Notes under the pieces: generated by a model
What the model saw: the letters and a program-made list of their open reading frames with translations, nothing else
Databases searched by the model: none
What the model was told of the DNA's origin: nothing
Position numbers and translations under genes: made by a program
NCBI GenBank assembly: GCA_028280265.1
Contig: JANQMD010000026.1
Coordinates: 44,659-108,658 of the forward strand
DNA length: 64,000 nt
Direction: 5' to 3'
From: Flavobacteriaceae bacterium
GTDB lineage: Bacteria; Bacteroidota; Bacteroidia; Flavobacteriales; Flavobacteriaceae
Part shown: piece by piece, positions 43,810-52,728 of the stretch
Numbering within the stretch: the stretch's first letter is position 1
How the letters are laid out: each line of letters begins with the position of its first letter

Positions 43810-45481
43810 TGTTATATCTACTTTTTATGTTGTCTCTCCAACTGTTCCAGCTAGTCCTTCCATTAATAGCGTCTTCAATCTGTCTGATTGTATATCCTTG
43901 AACATTGTCAATTGATGTACTTTCAATTCCATTATTTACATCTGAAGGTGTGTCAATCATATCAACCACCACTTGCGTATAATCTGGCCGAATGGTGGCT
44001 CCTCCTCTATAGTCTGGATATACCATTCTTCCAATATCCCACTGTACACCTCTAGCCCAAGACTCTTTTACACGGGTCTCACTATCTCGAAAAGCGCTCC
44101 TATTCATGTGCCAATGTGATGCATGAGCCAATTCGTGTAGAGTAGTCATATACGTATCTCGAGAAGGTCTTTGATAAGTGTATATTTTTATAGGAGCATA
44201 GAGTCCAAAAGCTCTCCAACCAGCTGTATGTGTTCCTAGAGCATTGTCTTCACTTACATTCTGTTTGTATGCTCTAATTTTCATTTTAGTTCTCCAAAAA
44301 GTATTTAAAGGAGGCCTTCTCAATCCTTTTATGTTTTCATAATAGTAATGATGTGCTGCTCTAAAAATGGTTGCGTAGTATTCTTGTGTTCCTCCTTTGA
44401 TATTTAGGTTCCAATCTCCACGTTTTTTAGGTCCATTGTATTTTGCACTCGATAACCACGACCACCAGATAGAGAACTGATGTCTTTTCCATTTGATCTT
44501 ATAATTAGCTGGCCTTCTAAATCGTCCATTACATGAGTAATATCCCTGAGAATTGGTAATCCCTGTTCTGGTAGTAAACCATCTTCTTGCTCTTACTTTT
44601 ACTCCATGAACTGGCACATAGCTTCCTGGAATTGTATTGTATACAGTTGTATAAACAGCCCTTCTACATTGGTCTACTGCAATTAAATCCTGTGTAGCTG
44701 CCACTTGTGCTTGCTGTTGTTGTCCAGTATTGTTGTTTTCTTGAATTTCATCAAGACCTCCTCCTCCGTTATCACAATCGTAATATTCCCAATGACTAAA
44801 AACTTGTGATGAAGTAGTAGTAGATCCAATGTTTGAATCCCAAACCATAATTCTCCCTGCGGGCCTCCATTTTGATGCTCTAGCTGTAGCAGAGAGATCA
44901 TTCGATTGTCCAAGATTATCCGTAAGCTGCAAAGCCTCATCTACCAGAAGATCAGAAACCTTGTCGCTAATATCTTCCTCATCTGGGATGTATAGATCCG
45001 AAAGAATTTCATAGGCTACACCAGTCGGGATTGTTTTACCTTGTTTTAAGGAAGCATACTGGTAAGTGGGCTTATTTAATGGAACACTAGGATCATGATA
45101 ACTATCTCCCATCTGAACAATCTCGTAATCTAAAGGGTAATCGTATATAATTAGAGATGAGTCTGCTTCTAATTGCTTCAATTCAACACTGTCTTTAGGT
45201 TTAAATTTAATATATCTATGTGTTGTGGAAATCTGGAGTTTTAAAAGCTCCCTAGAAGCCTGTCCACGATTTTTTAAATTTCTCAATGCTTTCCTCATAT
45301 TAATCACAGAATACGGATTTTGGAGTTTCTTTCCAAGAATGATTTGATCTCCTTTTTCTGTTTGATGATCTTCAATAGCAATCTCTTCTATTGATTCTTT
45401 TTTAGTGAAGTCATTATCATTATAACAGGACGACAACAATAATAACGTGAATAGGGAAAGTAAGTAATAACTTTTTCTCAT
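43763..45481 (-). CDS. Putative zinc metalloprotease lipoprotein
   Basis: 572 residues, lipobox LLLLSSC. An N-terminal helical region precedes a carboxypeptidase-regulatory-like domain (HGVKVRARRWFTTRTGITNSQGYY, split, about 290-320) and a C-terminal region with HELAHASHWH near residue 450, a HExxH zinc motif; the Glu in RVKESWARG about 25 residues later can be the third ligand. No activity proven. It overlaps a small lipoprotein gene. Confidence 0.72.
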   Translation of the reverse strand: MRKSYYLLSLFTLLLLSSCYNDNDFTKKESIEEIAIEDHQTEKGDQIILGKKLQNPYSVINMRKALRNLKNRGQASRELLKLQISTTHRYIKFKPKDSVELKQLEADSSLIIYDYPLDYEIVQMGDSYHDPSVPLNKPTYQYASLKQGKTIPTGVAYEILSDLYIPDEEDISDKVSDLLVDEALQLTDNLGQSNDLSATARASKWRPAGRIMVWDSNIGSTTTSSQVFSHWEYYDCDNGGGGLDEIQENNNTGQQQQAQVAATQDLIAVDQCRRAVYTTVYNTIPGSYVPVHGVKVRARRWFTTRTGITNSQGYYSCNGRFRRPANYKIKWKRHQFSIWWSWLSSAKYNGPKKRGDWNLNIKGGTQEYYATIFRAAHHYYYENIKGLRRPPLNTFWRTKMKIRAYKQNVSEDNALGTHTAGWRAFGLYAPIKIYTYQRPSRDTYMTTLHELAHASHWHMNRSAFRDSETRVKESWARGVQWDIGRMVYPDYRGGATIRPDYTQVVVDMIDTPSDVNNGIESTSIDNVQGYTIRQIEDAINGRTSWNSWRDNIKSRYNNATEVNLDALFSFWD

Positions 45482-45503
45482 AATGAATAGCTTTAAATTA
45501 CAT

Positions 45504-45511
45504 CAAAACTA
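45504..45511 (-). promoter_or_regulatory. -7 box (TAGTTTTG) of the zincin lipoprotein pair
   Basis: Perfect TAnnTTTG on the minus strand, 22 bases before the ATG. Confidence 0.55.
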
Positions 45512-45592
45512 ATCACTTGATAACAAACTTCCTATGCCCTTAATTGGTGAAATTTATGGTTCCCTATTTATGGGGACCTTTGGCAAAAAAGG

Positions 45593-46792
45593 TTAATTCT
45601 CAATAAATTTTGCAGATATCCTGCTACTCGCAATTTTTGCAGCTAATATACCCAGAATGAGTATGGTTAGAATGACAATCATAAGGTTAGTAAACCTTAA
45701 TTCTACTGGATAAGCAATGTTTGAGGTGATCATAAAAAACTCGTTCTTTTGTTGAGCCAGAATCAATCCATAGGCTAAAAGAAGTCCTATGATCATTCCA
45801 ATAGCAGTAAGCAATGTTCCCTGAAACATAAATATTCTCTTCACCTCTTTCACTGTTGCTCCAAGATTGACTAAGGTTTCAATATTTTGTTTTTTGTCGA
45901 TAATCATCATAATGATGGCACCTATCACATTGAACATGGCAACGATAACAATAAGAGTAAAAATGAGATACGAAACAAAATTTTCTGTATTGATGACTTT
46001 GTAAAATAACTCATTTAGCTGTGCTTTTGTTTGCACCTTATATTGGCTTCCTATTGCTGTTTGTAAGGCTTCCGCAAAAGTATCTGGATTTATATCGCTT
46101 TGCAATTTGATCTCAATAGTAGAAAATTGATTTGATTTGTAATTGAGCAATTTTTGAGCTTGCTTATTGGAAACAAAAACGTACTTGTTAGAGAATTCTT
46201 CGGTTCCTGTGTAAATACCTATCACCTGAGTATTGATGGTACGCATGCTATTGGGATTCAAAAAACTTGAGTTTGTTTTGGGTACCAAAATTTGCAATGA
46301 CTCACCAAAATTCAACACTCCTACTGACAGTTTATACGCCAACCCATCTCCGATGATACTTGTGTTGGTATACTTAGAGTCAAACCATTTACCCATCTGA
46401 AGAGCTGAATCTAATTTTACAATATTTCTGTAATTCTGATCTACTCCTTTTACGTAAGCAACCTGTTGCTTATCCCCATTCTTTAAAAAGGCTCTCTCTT
46501 CAATCACTTTGGAATAAAAGGCAACTCCTTCTTGTCCTTTGATCTTACTTTCTAAACCTTCAGATAACAAAAAACTCTTTCCTTTTACTGGTGAAACCTT
46601 GATGTCAGGATCTGAAATATCCAACAATGAATAGCTAAAAGTTCTCAATCCAGAGAATCCAGATAGGATAATAAACAAAGCAGTTGTTCCTATGATAACT
46701 CCAAGGGAAGCAATCATGGTAATGATATTGATTGCATTGTTTCCGCTACCAGAAAAAAGGTATCTCTTGGCTATGTAGAAAGAGAAATTCAA
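45593..46792 (-). CDS. LolC/LolE-type ABC transporter permease
   Basis: Inner-membrane FtsX-like permease of the lipoprotein release family. 399 residues with one N-terminal helix (IITMIASLGVIIGTTALFIIL), a large periplasmic MacB-like domain (about 45-265), then three helices including VIGAIIMMIIDKKQNIETLVNLGAT, whose basic motif after the helix is the coupling region. The ATPase is not adjacent. Followed by rbfA upstream, a familiar order. Confidence 0.85.
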   Translation of the reverse strand: MNFSFYIAKRYLFSGSGNNAINIITMIASLGVIIGTTALFIILSGFSGLRTFSYSLLDISDPDIKVSPVKGKSFLLSEGLESKIKGQEGVAFYSKVIEERAFLKNGDKQQVAYVKGVDQNYRNIVKLDSALQMGKWFDSKYTNTSIIGDGLAYKLSVGVLNFGESLQILVPKTNSSFLNPNSMRTINTQVIGIYTGTEEFSNKYVFVSNKQAQKLLNYKSNQFSTIEIKLQSDINPDTFAEALQTAIGSQYKVQTKAQLNELFYKVINTENFVSYLIFTLIVIVAMFNVIGAIIMMIIDKKQNIETLVNLGATVKEVKRIFMFQGTLLTAIGMIIGLLLAYGLILAQQKNEFFMITSNIAYPVELRFTNLMIVILTILILGILAAKIASSRISAKFIEN

Positions 46793-46958
46793 TGGAATAC
46801 TGAATAAATGTAACTAATGTTTTAATGTAATAATCAGGTAAAGATACCAATGTATTGTTGAAGTGGAAAGTTTAAAAGTTGAAAGTTAAGCAATCATAAA
46901 GTCGAACTAACTTGATAAGATGATCAAACTTGTAACTTTCATACTTTACAAACTGGTA
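46793..46958. other. Gap between LolE-type permease and rbfA
   Basis: 166 bases with short repeated units such as AAAGTTTAAAAGTTGAAAGTT; no gene or clear terminator seen. Confidence 0.3.
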
Positions 46959-47354
46959 TTATCTTTTTTGTCGTTTTGGAAGAATCTCAGGATTCGCAAT
47001 TGGATCTTCATCCTCACCATTCAGAGATTTGTCTATCTTTTCAATGTAATCTAAAGAATCATCTCCAAAAAATAACAATTCAGGCATTCTTCTCAACTGA
47101 TTACGTGTTCTTTTTGCCAGTTCATGACGGATTAAAGGAGCATTCGATGTGACTCCTTCTACAATTTCCTTTCTTTTTTCAGAAGGGAATACACTCAGAT
47201 AGACCTTCGCAACACCAAGATCTGGTGTTACAGATACTTTAGAAACCGAAATGATGGTACCTTGCATTCCGCCTTGCGCATCTTTCTGCAATACATCCAC
47301 CAAATCTTTCTGCAAAACACTTGCTATTTTACGTTGTCTTTGCGTTTCTTCCAT
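46959..47354 (-). CDS. rbfA: Ribosome-binding factor A
   Basis: Assists maturation of the 30S subunit and 16S rRNA 5' end. 131 residues with the KH-like fold: QRKIASVLQKDLVDVLQ, VSVTPDLGVAKVYLSVFPS and LRRMPELLFFGDDSLDYIEKID (split). Promoter TAGATTTG lies five bases upstream, so the leader is very short. Confidence 0.93.
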   Translation of the reverse strand: MEETQRQRKIASVLQKDLVDVLQKDAQGGMQGTIISVSKVSVTPDLGVAKVYLSVFPSEKRKEIVEGVTSNAPLIRHELAKRTRNQLRRMPELLFFGDDSLDYIEKIDKSLNGEDEDPIANPEILPKRQKR

Positions 47355-47358
47355 ATTG

Positions 47359-47366
47359 CAAATCTA
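47359..47366 (-). promoter_or_regulatory. -7 box of rbfA (TAGATTTG)
   Basis: Perfect TAnnTTTG on the minus strand, ending four bases before the rbfA ATG at 47354. Confidence 0.58.
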
Positions 47367-47388
47367 CAACAAATACCAAAACATTCCT

Positions 47389-47396
47389 TACTTTTG
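47389..47396 (+). promoter_or_regulatory. -7 box of the epimerase gene (TACTTTTG)
   Basis: Perfect TAnnTTTG, 21 bases before the ATG at 47418. Confidence 0.58.
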
Positions 47397-47417
47397 AGAA
47401 CTTAGGAAATCGATATT

Positions 47418-47819
47418 ATGAAAAAAATTGAGCACATCGGAATTGCTGTAAAAGATCTAGCAGCATCTAACGAATTATTTGCTTCTCTATTTGGAGCTCC
47501 TCACTATAAAATTGAAGAGGTCGCTAGCGAAGGTGTAAAAACTTCTTTTTTTAAAACTGGACCCAATAAAATAGAGCTTTTAGAAGCGACAAATCCTAAT
47601 AGTCCCATTGCAAAGTTTATTGAAAAGAAAGGTGAAGGGATTCACCATATCGCATTTGCTGTTGATGATATCCAAGCCGAAATTACGCGTTTAAAAGAAG
47701 AGGGGTTTATCGTATTAAACGAAACTCCCAAGAAAGGTGCAGACAATAAGTTAGTTGCTTTTTTATACCCTAAATCTACCAATGGAGTTCTCATAGAATT
47801 GTGCCAAGACATCCCTTAA
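47418..47819 (+). CDS. mce: Methylmalonyl-CoA epimerase
   Basis: Interconverts (R)- and (S)-methylmalonyl-CoA, linking propionate metabolism to succinyl-CoA. 133 residues, two VOC modules: IEHIGIAVKDLAASNELF and GIHHIAFAVDDIQAEI, with metal ligands His4/His72 type and the Glu of NGVLIELCQD near the C-terminus. The mutase is not in this window. Confidence 0.92.
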   Translation: MKKIEHIGIAVKDLAASNELFASLFGAPHYKIEEVASEGVKTSFFKTGPNKIELLEATNPNSPIAKFIEKKGEGIHHIAFAVDDIQAEITRLKEEGFIVLNETPKKGADNKLVAFLYPKSTNGVLIELCQDIP

Positions 47820-47880
47820 ACTTTAACAAGTTCTTAGGGACCTAATTTTTGTATCTTGCAGCCAGAATTCAAGCCAGTTT

Positions 47881-48759
47881 ATGACTTCTAAATTTGATTC
47901 ATACCAGAAAAGAAAATTAAGAACCTCTTATGCTTCCGTAGTGATAAGCATCGCTTTGGTCTTATTTATGGTTGGAATTTTAGGTTTTGTGCTATTAAAA
48001 TCAAGCAACGTAGCAAATCACTTTAAAGAAGAAGTGGCTCTTACGCTTTTTTTAAAAGATGAAGTAACCGAAAATCAAATTAAAACACTCACTGCATCCA
48101 CAGAAAAAGAGGCTTTTACCAGAAAAGTGGTATTTACCTCAAAAGAGGATGCTGCTAAAACCTACAGCAAAGATTTGGGTGAGGACTTTGTCAACTATTT
48201 AGGAACAAATCCTCTTAAAAATAGTCTAGACATTTATGTGAAAGCCGACTATGTAGCGCCCGAAAAGATGCAAGAGATTTCTAACAAGTTTGAAAAGAAT
48301 GCTTTTGTTTTTGAAGTATCTTACGACAAACCTTTGGTGAATTTATTGACCAAAAACATTCAGAAAATAAGCTTTTGGCTCCTTGTTATAAGTGCTTTCT
48401 TTGGGCTCATTGCCATGATATTGATCAACAGTTCCATTCGCCTATCTGTATACTCCAAACGATTCAACATTAAAACCATGCAAATGGTGGGTGCTACCAA
48501 AGGATTCATTAGAAAACCTTTTATATGGGGAGGTATACGATTGGGCATCATTGGAGCGTTTATAGCATTGATAGGGTTGGGTTTTGCCATTTATTTTATC
48601 AATGAAAGAATTCCTACACTGGAATTATTACAAGATTATACCACTCTAGCCTATCTTAGTGGTGGCGTATTGCTCGTTGCATTGATCATTACTTGGTTGA
48701 GTAGTTATTTTGCTACGCAGCGATTTTTAAATTTACAAACAGACGAATTATATTATTAA
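47881..48759 (+). CDS. ftsX: Cell division protein FtsX
   Basis: Permease that with FtsE controls peptidoglycan hydrolases at the septum. 292 residues: cytoplasmic start, helix VVISIALVLFMVGILGFVLL, an extracellular PLD domain (about 45-155) and three helices ending with YLSGGVLLVALIITWLSSYF. The motif NTMQMVGATKGFIRKPF-like (here KTMQMVGATKGF) is conserved. ftsE is not adjacent. Starts the ftsX-DUF3098-uppP-truB operon. Confidence 0.92.
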   Translation: MTSKFDSYQKRKLRTSYASVVISIALVLFMVGILGFVLLKSSNVANHFKEEVALTLFLKDEVTENQIKTLTASTEKEAFTRKVVFTSKEDAAKTYSKDLGEDFVNYLGTNPLKNSLDIYVKADYVAPEKMQEISNKFEKNAFVFEVSYDKPLVNLLTKNIQKISFWLLVISAFFGLIAMILINSSIRLSVYSKRFNIKTMQMVGATKGFIRKPFIWGGIRLGIIGAFIALIGLGFAIYFINERIPTLELLQDYTTLAYLSGGVLLVALIITWLSSYFATQRFLNLQTDELYY

Positions 48760-48760
48760 G

Positions 48761-49006
48761 ATGAGTAAAGAAGATAAAACACCTAAACAAGAATTTCTAT
48801 TCGGGAAGAGAAACTATCTTTTCATGTTTATTGGTGTGGCGGTAATTGCCTTAGGTTTTATATTGATGGCAGGTGGAGGTAGTGATGATCCAAATGTATT
48901 TAATGAGGAGATTTATAGTTTCCGTAGAATTCGGTTGGCACCTACTTTGGTAATCATAGGCCTTGCCATAGAAATTTATGCTATTTTACTCAATCCTAAG
49001 AAATAA
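48761..49006 (+). CDS. DUF3098 small membrane protein
   Basis: 81 residues, two helices (YLFMFIGVAVIALGFILMAGG and APTLVIIGLAIEIYAIL) with GGGSDDPNVFNEEIYSFRR between, the DUF3098 signature. Found between ftsX and uppP in many flavobacteria, so a cell-envelope role is inferred. Starts one base after the ftsX stop. Confidence 0.85.
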   Translation: MSKEDKTPKQEFLFGKRNYLFMFIGVAVIALGFILMAGGGSDDPNVFNEEIYSFRRIRLAPTLVIIGLAIEIYAILLNPKK

Positions 49007-49009
49007 TTT

Positions 49010-49801
49010 ATGGATGCTATTGAAGCAATTGTCCTTGGAATTATCCAGGGACTAACAGAATTTTTACCGGTATCGTCTAGTGGTCATTTAGAGCTTGCCA
49101 AAACAATTTTAGGAGACAACTCCGTACCAGAAGAAAGCCTATTATTTACGGTAGTGCTGCATTTTGCAACTGCTTTGAGTACCCTTGTTATTTTTAGAAA
49201 GGAAGTTCTTCAAATTTTTAAAGGATTGTTTCAATTTCAATGGAATGAAGAGACACAATTTTCGGTTAAAATTGTATTGTCTATGATTCCTGCTGTGTTT
49301 GTAGGCTTGTTTTTTGAAGATGAAATTGCCACACTTTTCGATGGTCAGATTCTGTTGGTAGGTGCTATGTTGTTGGTTACCGCCGTACTACTTTTATTAG
49401 CAGACAAAGCAAAAGATACAACCAAAAAAGTTTCTATGCTGAATTCTATTATCATAGGAATTTCTCAAGCAATTGCAATATTACCCGGAGTTTCCAGGTC
49501 TGGCGCTACCATATCTACTTCTGTTTTGTTGGGGATTGACAGAACTCGTGCTGCGAAGTTTTCTTTTTTAATGGTGGTTCCTCTAATCGTAGGGAAAGTA
49601 TTAAAGGATATTGCAGGTGGTGATATCAGTTTTCAGTCCTCTGAAATCGTTCCTTTGTCTATCGGTTTTATCGCTGCTTTTGCTTCGGGACTATTAGCAT
49701 GTAAGTGGATGATTGCCTTAGTGAAGAGAAGTAAACTATCTTATTTTTCAATTTATTGCGCCATAGTTGGACTGATCGCCATTATCTATTCTTTCAGTTA
49801 A
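49010..49801 (+). CDS. uppP: Undecaprenyl-diphosphate phosphatase
   Basis: Recycles the lipid carrier of peptidoglycan synthesis. 263 residues, about seven to eight helices, with EAIVLGIIQGLTEFLPVSSSGHL at the start (split; catalytic Glu motif and PGxSRSG partner) and ILPGVSRSGATISTSVLLG near 160. Between DUF3098 and truB with gaps of three and one bases. Confidence 0.95.
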   Translation: MDAIEAIVLGIIQGLTEFLPVSSSGHLELAKTILGDNSVPEESLLFTVVLHFATALSTLVIFRKEVLQIFKGLFQFQWNEETQFSVKIVLSMIPAVFVGLFFEDEIATLFDGQILLVGAMLLVTAVLLLLADKAKDTTKKVSMLNSIIIGISQAIAILPGVSRSGATISTSVLLGIDRTRAAKFSFLMVVPLIVGKVLKDIAGGDISFQSSEIVPLSIGFIAAFASGLLACKWMIALVKRSKLSYFSIYCAIVGLIAIIYSFS

Positions 49802-49802
49802 T

Positions 49803-50495
49803 ATGAATGCCGAAGATTATTTAGAAGGAAAAGTTCTTCTAATTGACAAACCCTTAGAATGGACTTCTTTTCAAGCGGTCAATAAAATTCGTTGGCACAT
49901 TAAAAAGAAATTTGGTCTAAAGAAAATTAAAGTAGGTCATGCTGGAACCTTAGATCCTTTGGCTTCTGGACTCTTGATTATTTGTGTTGGAAAAGAGACC
50001 AAAAACATTCATCAGTACCAAGGGCAAGAAAAAGAATACACGGGCACCTTTACTATAGGATCTACTACTCCAAGTTATGATTTAGAAACTGAGATTGATC
50101 AAACATTTTCTACCGATCACATTACTGAAACACTGTTAGTGGAAACTACCAAGCAATTTATTGGTGAGATCGATCAGACCCCGCCTATTTTTTCTGCTAT
50201 TAAACAAGATGGAAAACGTTTGTACGAATTGGCTAGAAAAGGAAAGTCTACAGAAATTAAATCCAGAAAAGTAACCATCTCAGAGTTTGAACTGACAAAA
50301 ACATCTTTGCCAGATATTAATTTTAGAGTGGTTTGTAGCAAAGGAACTTACATCCGTTCTTTAGCAAATGATTATGGAACCGTCCTAAACTCTGGAGCTC
50401 ATTTGTCTGCTTTAAGAAGAACACGAATTGGCAATTTCTCAGTAAATGATGCTTTGAGTATTGAGGAGTTTATTCAGAAACTAAAAATGGAATAG
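49803..50495 (+). CDS. truB: tRNA pseudouridine-55 synthase
   Basis: Makes pseudouridine 55 in the T-loop of tRNA. 230 residues with GKVLLIDKPLEWTSFQAV, KVGHAGTLDPLASGLL (catalytic Asp), TPPIFSAIKQDGKRLYELAR and VVCSKGTYIRSLANDYG, the full set of TruB motifs. Starts one base after uppP. Confidence 0.95.
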   Translation: MNAEDYLEGKVLLIDKPLEWTSFQAVNKIRWHIKKKFGLKKIKVGHAGTLDPLASGLLIICVGKETKNIHQYQGQEKEYTGTFTIGSTTPSYDLETEIDQTFSTDHITETLLVETTKQFIGEIDQTPPIFSAIKQDGKRLYELARKGKSTEIKSRKVTISEFELTKTSLPDINFRVVCSKGTYIRSLANDYGTVLNSGAHLSALRRTRIGNFSVNDALSIEEFIQKLKME

Positions 50496-50524
50496 TTTTT
50501 GTCTTACTGGCGAAAACTATTTTT

Positions 50525-51064
50525 ATGAAGCACATTCTACTTTCCTTTTTTTTGCTCTCAATCACTTTATCTGCAACTGCACAGGGCAAAAAAATATCGC
50601 CTTTTATCACGGGTTCTTTTGATGTGTCGTTTACGGTAAACGAAAATTTTACCTTAGGAGAAGATGATGGAGAGTCTTTTTTAATTCCTACGGGAACCTT
50701 TTTTAGATTTGGTGCTGGTTATGAGTTTCACAATCGCTTTTTGTTAAGCTTAAATGCAGGGTATGATTATCATTTCCCTTATGCCATTAATGCATTTCCT
50801 ACCTACGTTGCTGCTAGGTACAATATTTGGAATAATGAAGGTGATGCGTTTTTTATTCAATATGGAAGAGGAAAAATGTGGCGACCCTCTTTTCGGTATT
50901 CAGATGGAGATTATTATCAATACGTTGTCGGTTGGGAGTTTGAATCCGATAGCCGCTGGAAACCCATGCTGCAGCTTTCTTATCATAGAAAACACATTAC
51001 AGGGTTTGAAGATCGTGGAGTGCTTGAAAGTTTATCATTAGGAATTGCGTTTCGCTTTTTTTAA
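50525..51064 (+). CDS. Predicted outer-membrane beta-barrel protein
   Basis: 179 residues with signal peptide (HILLSFFLLSITLSATAQ). Amphipathic strands such as ISPFITGSFDVSFTV, FRFGAGYEFHNRFLLSLNAGYDY, PMLQLSYHRKH and the final LSLGIAFRFF suggest an eight-stranded barrel. Function unknown. Its end overlaps the convergent DUF1905 gene by 27 bases. Confidence 0.65.
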   Translation: MKHILLSFFLLSITLSATAQGKKISPFITGSFDVSFTVNENFTLGEDDGESFLIPTGTFFRFGAGYEFHNRFLLSLNAGYDYHFPYAINAFPTYVAARYNIWNNEGDAFFIQYGRGKMWRPSFRYSDGDYYQYVVGWEFESDSRWKPMLQLSYHRKHITGFEDRGVLESLSLGIAFRFF

Positions 51065-51529
51065 TTGCTTGATTCGTTCTTGAATTAGAAACTCTGTAAT
51101 CTTTTCTATTTGCTTATCAATGTTTTTTACTCTTGCTATTGAAAAAATAAGTGTTCTCTTTCTACCATCAGTGAGTGTATCATAAACTTCTTTTGCTTCT
51201 GGATCTTGTTCTAAAAAAACCGTCAAAACTTCAGGTACTTCAACTCCAAGAGGACTTGGATGCTCACAAATCTCGAAGGAAATTGTTTCTCCTATTTCCT
51301 TTTTTAATTGCTTTATGTATCTGCCTGCTAGAATGATATAAAAATGACCATCACCAAAATGATTCAGCCCGCAAGAAAAAGAAATCGAATCTTCTAAATT
51401 GCACAACAGTCTTGTCTTTCCTTTTTTATCGAAATGATTTACTATTTCAGCATCTACTTTTAAAAAATAGTACGCTCCTTTGTTAGGAGATAATTTCTGT
51501 ACTGCCTGTGTAAACCTAAATTTTCCCAA
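51038..51529 (-). CDS. DUF1905/YdeI-like protein
   Basis: Unknown function. With the TTG start at 51529 it has 163 residues: a DUF1905-like beta domain (YYFLKVDAEIVNHF) and a C-terminal YdeI/OmpD-associated part (EVLTVFLEQDPEAKEVYDTLTDGRKRTLIFSIARVK, split), common in Bacteroidota. The frame is open to 51589 but the extension overlaps the upstream gene by 46 bases and is unlike the family. Start is uncertain. Confidence 0.7.
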   Translation of the reverse strand: MGKFRFTQAVQKLSPNKGAYYFLKVDAEIVNHFDKKGKTRLLCNLEDSISFSCGLNHFGDGHFYIILAGRYIKQLKKEIGETISFEICEHPSPLGVEVPEVLTVFLEQDPEAKEVYDTLTDGRKRTLIFSIARVKNIDKQIEKITEFLIQERIKQLKKAKRNS

Positions 51530-51543
51530 GAGTTTTTCGTTTG

Positions 51544-52020
51544 TTATAAAAATCGATTGTACCAGCTTTCTGTGATAGGGACTTCCCAATACTCTTCGAA
51601 TTCAGCTTTGGTTTCTACCAAATTATCAAACACAATGGTTTTAGCGGAGACCGATTTGTTTTTCAGTAGTTTTTTAAATTCTTTGACATCTTTGTATTGA
51701 ACAAACTCTCCTTGTTTAAAACAAACGTTCATTCTGTCGAGTAATTCTACATCAAATTCTTGTTGAAGCTCTAAAATAAAACTGACTTGTTTATCAATAT
51801 CTGCCTGTTTTAATTGACTTCCTTCAGCCAGAAAAACAACAAATCGATCGTATAAAAACTGATAAGAACATCGGAAATTTTCATCGTCATTTTTCCAGTT
51901 AGAAACGAAATGTTTCACCTTATCTGATACAGATGCTAGTTCTTCCTTATAAAATTTTCTATTAGAGGGATACACCCATACTCTGGCTTCTTCAGAAATT
52001 GATTGATAATCTATAAACAT
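51544..52020 (-). CDS. Conserved flavobacterial protein (often labelled ABC transporter ATPase)
   Basis: 158 residues from ATG 52020 (MFIDYQSISEEARVWVYPSNR). No Walker A or ABC signature is present, so the common label is not supported. The pattern RVWVYPSNRKFYKEEL and the ending TIVFDNLVETKAEFEEYWEVP (split) are conserved in flavobacteria. Function unknown. The TATATTTG box ends five bases before the ATG, indicating a leaderless or near-leaderless mRNA. Confidence 0.75.
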   Translation of the reverse strand: MFIDYQSISEEARVWVYPSNRKFYKEELASVSDKVKHFVSNWKNDDENFRCSYQFLYDRFVVFLAEGSQLKQADIDKQVSFILELQQEFDVELLDRMNVCFKQGEFVQYKDVKEFKKLLKNKSVSAKTIVFDNLVETKAEFEEYWEVPITESWYNRFL

Positions 52021-52024
52021 GTTG

Positions 52025-52032
52025 CAAATATA
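52025..52032 (-). promoter_or_regulatory. -7 box directly before the gene at 52020 (TATATTTG)
   Basis: Perfect TAnnTTTG on the minus strand, four bases from the ATG. Confidence 0.6.
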
Positions 52033-52098
52033 CAGAAAGAAAAACCCTCCGAAGCTTACACTAAAGAGGGTATACATTGGATTTAATAACATTCAATT

Positions 52099-52686
52099 CT
52101 AAAGCAATTGCGTAATATCTTCTTCGGTGTTTTTTCCTTTGTCTTTATTATACCAAACTTGTAAATTTTTTTTGAATTCAGCATCCAAAGCACCATGCTT
52201 CTCTTTGTAATCTTGCACCATTTTGGTAGGTGTTGAAGGTCTTGGTCCCCAAGAGTCAATCACTTCATTATTTTCATCAAGTGCTATTAGCTTTGGAATA
52301 GATTTGCTTCCATTTGTTAAAAACTGATTCATCAATTCTTCGTTTTGATCTCTCAAGACAATCTTTAAATCAATGAACTCATTTTCACTAGCTATTTTAT
52401 GAATTACAGGCAATGTTTGAGCTGCATCTCCACACCAACCTTCAGTGAGAACCAACCATGTTTTTGGTTCTCTAACATCTTTTACAGAAGCAATTGTTTC
52501 TTCCGACAGTCGAACTGTTTTGTCTAAACGTTTCATTCTTCTATCGTTGAGCATGCTATAGTTCAATAAAGAATCAGATTGTTCATTCCCTGTAGATTTC
52601 CCCTCGGCTAACAAATCGCTCACCAGCTTTCTGTATTGCTCATAAGAGATTCCATTTTGCAAACTATTTTCGATAATATGTTTCAT
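52099..52686 (-). CDS. Thioredoxin-family protein
   Basis: 195 residues without a signal peptide. A helical N-terminus precedes a thioredoxin fold (about 75-160) with the motif WCGDA where thioredoxin has WCGPC; only one cysteine of the CxxC remains, so classical disulphide reduction is unlikely. The cis-Pro region is NGSKSIPKLIALD. Probably cytoplasmic; function unknown. Confidence 0.82.
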   Translation of the reverse strand: MKHIIENSLQNGISYEQYRKLVSDLLAEGKSTGNEQSDSLLNYSMLNDRRMKRLDKTVRLSEETIASVKDVREPKTWLVLTEGWCGDAAQTLPVIHKIASENEFIDLKIVLRDQNEELMNQFLTNGSKSIPKLIALDENNEVIDSWGPRPSTPTKMVQDYKEKHGALDAEFKKNLQVWYNKDKGKNTEEDITQLL

Positions 52687-52728
52687 AATAAACCTTTCAG
52701 CGGTTTAGACGAAAAGAGAAAAAGCTCC

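Noticed and set aside
43336..45481. Toxin-antitoxin or toxin-immunity pair
   Set aside because: Both products are lipoproteins, the small one has no immunity-like features and no secretion or export marker for a toxin is seen.
45559..45579. GGTTCCC/GGGGACC hairpin after the LolE-type gene
   Set aside because: Includes a T-G wobble and has no T run on either strand, so terminator function is not supported.
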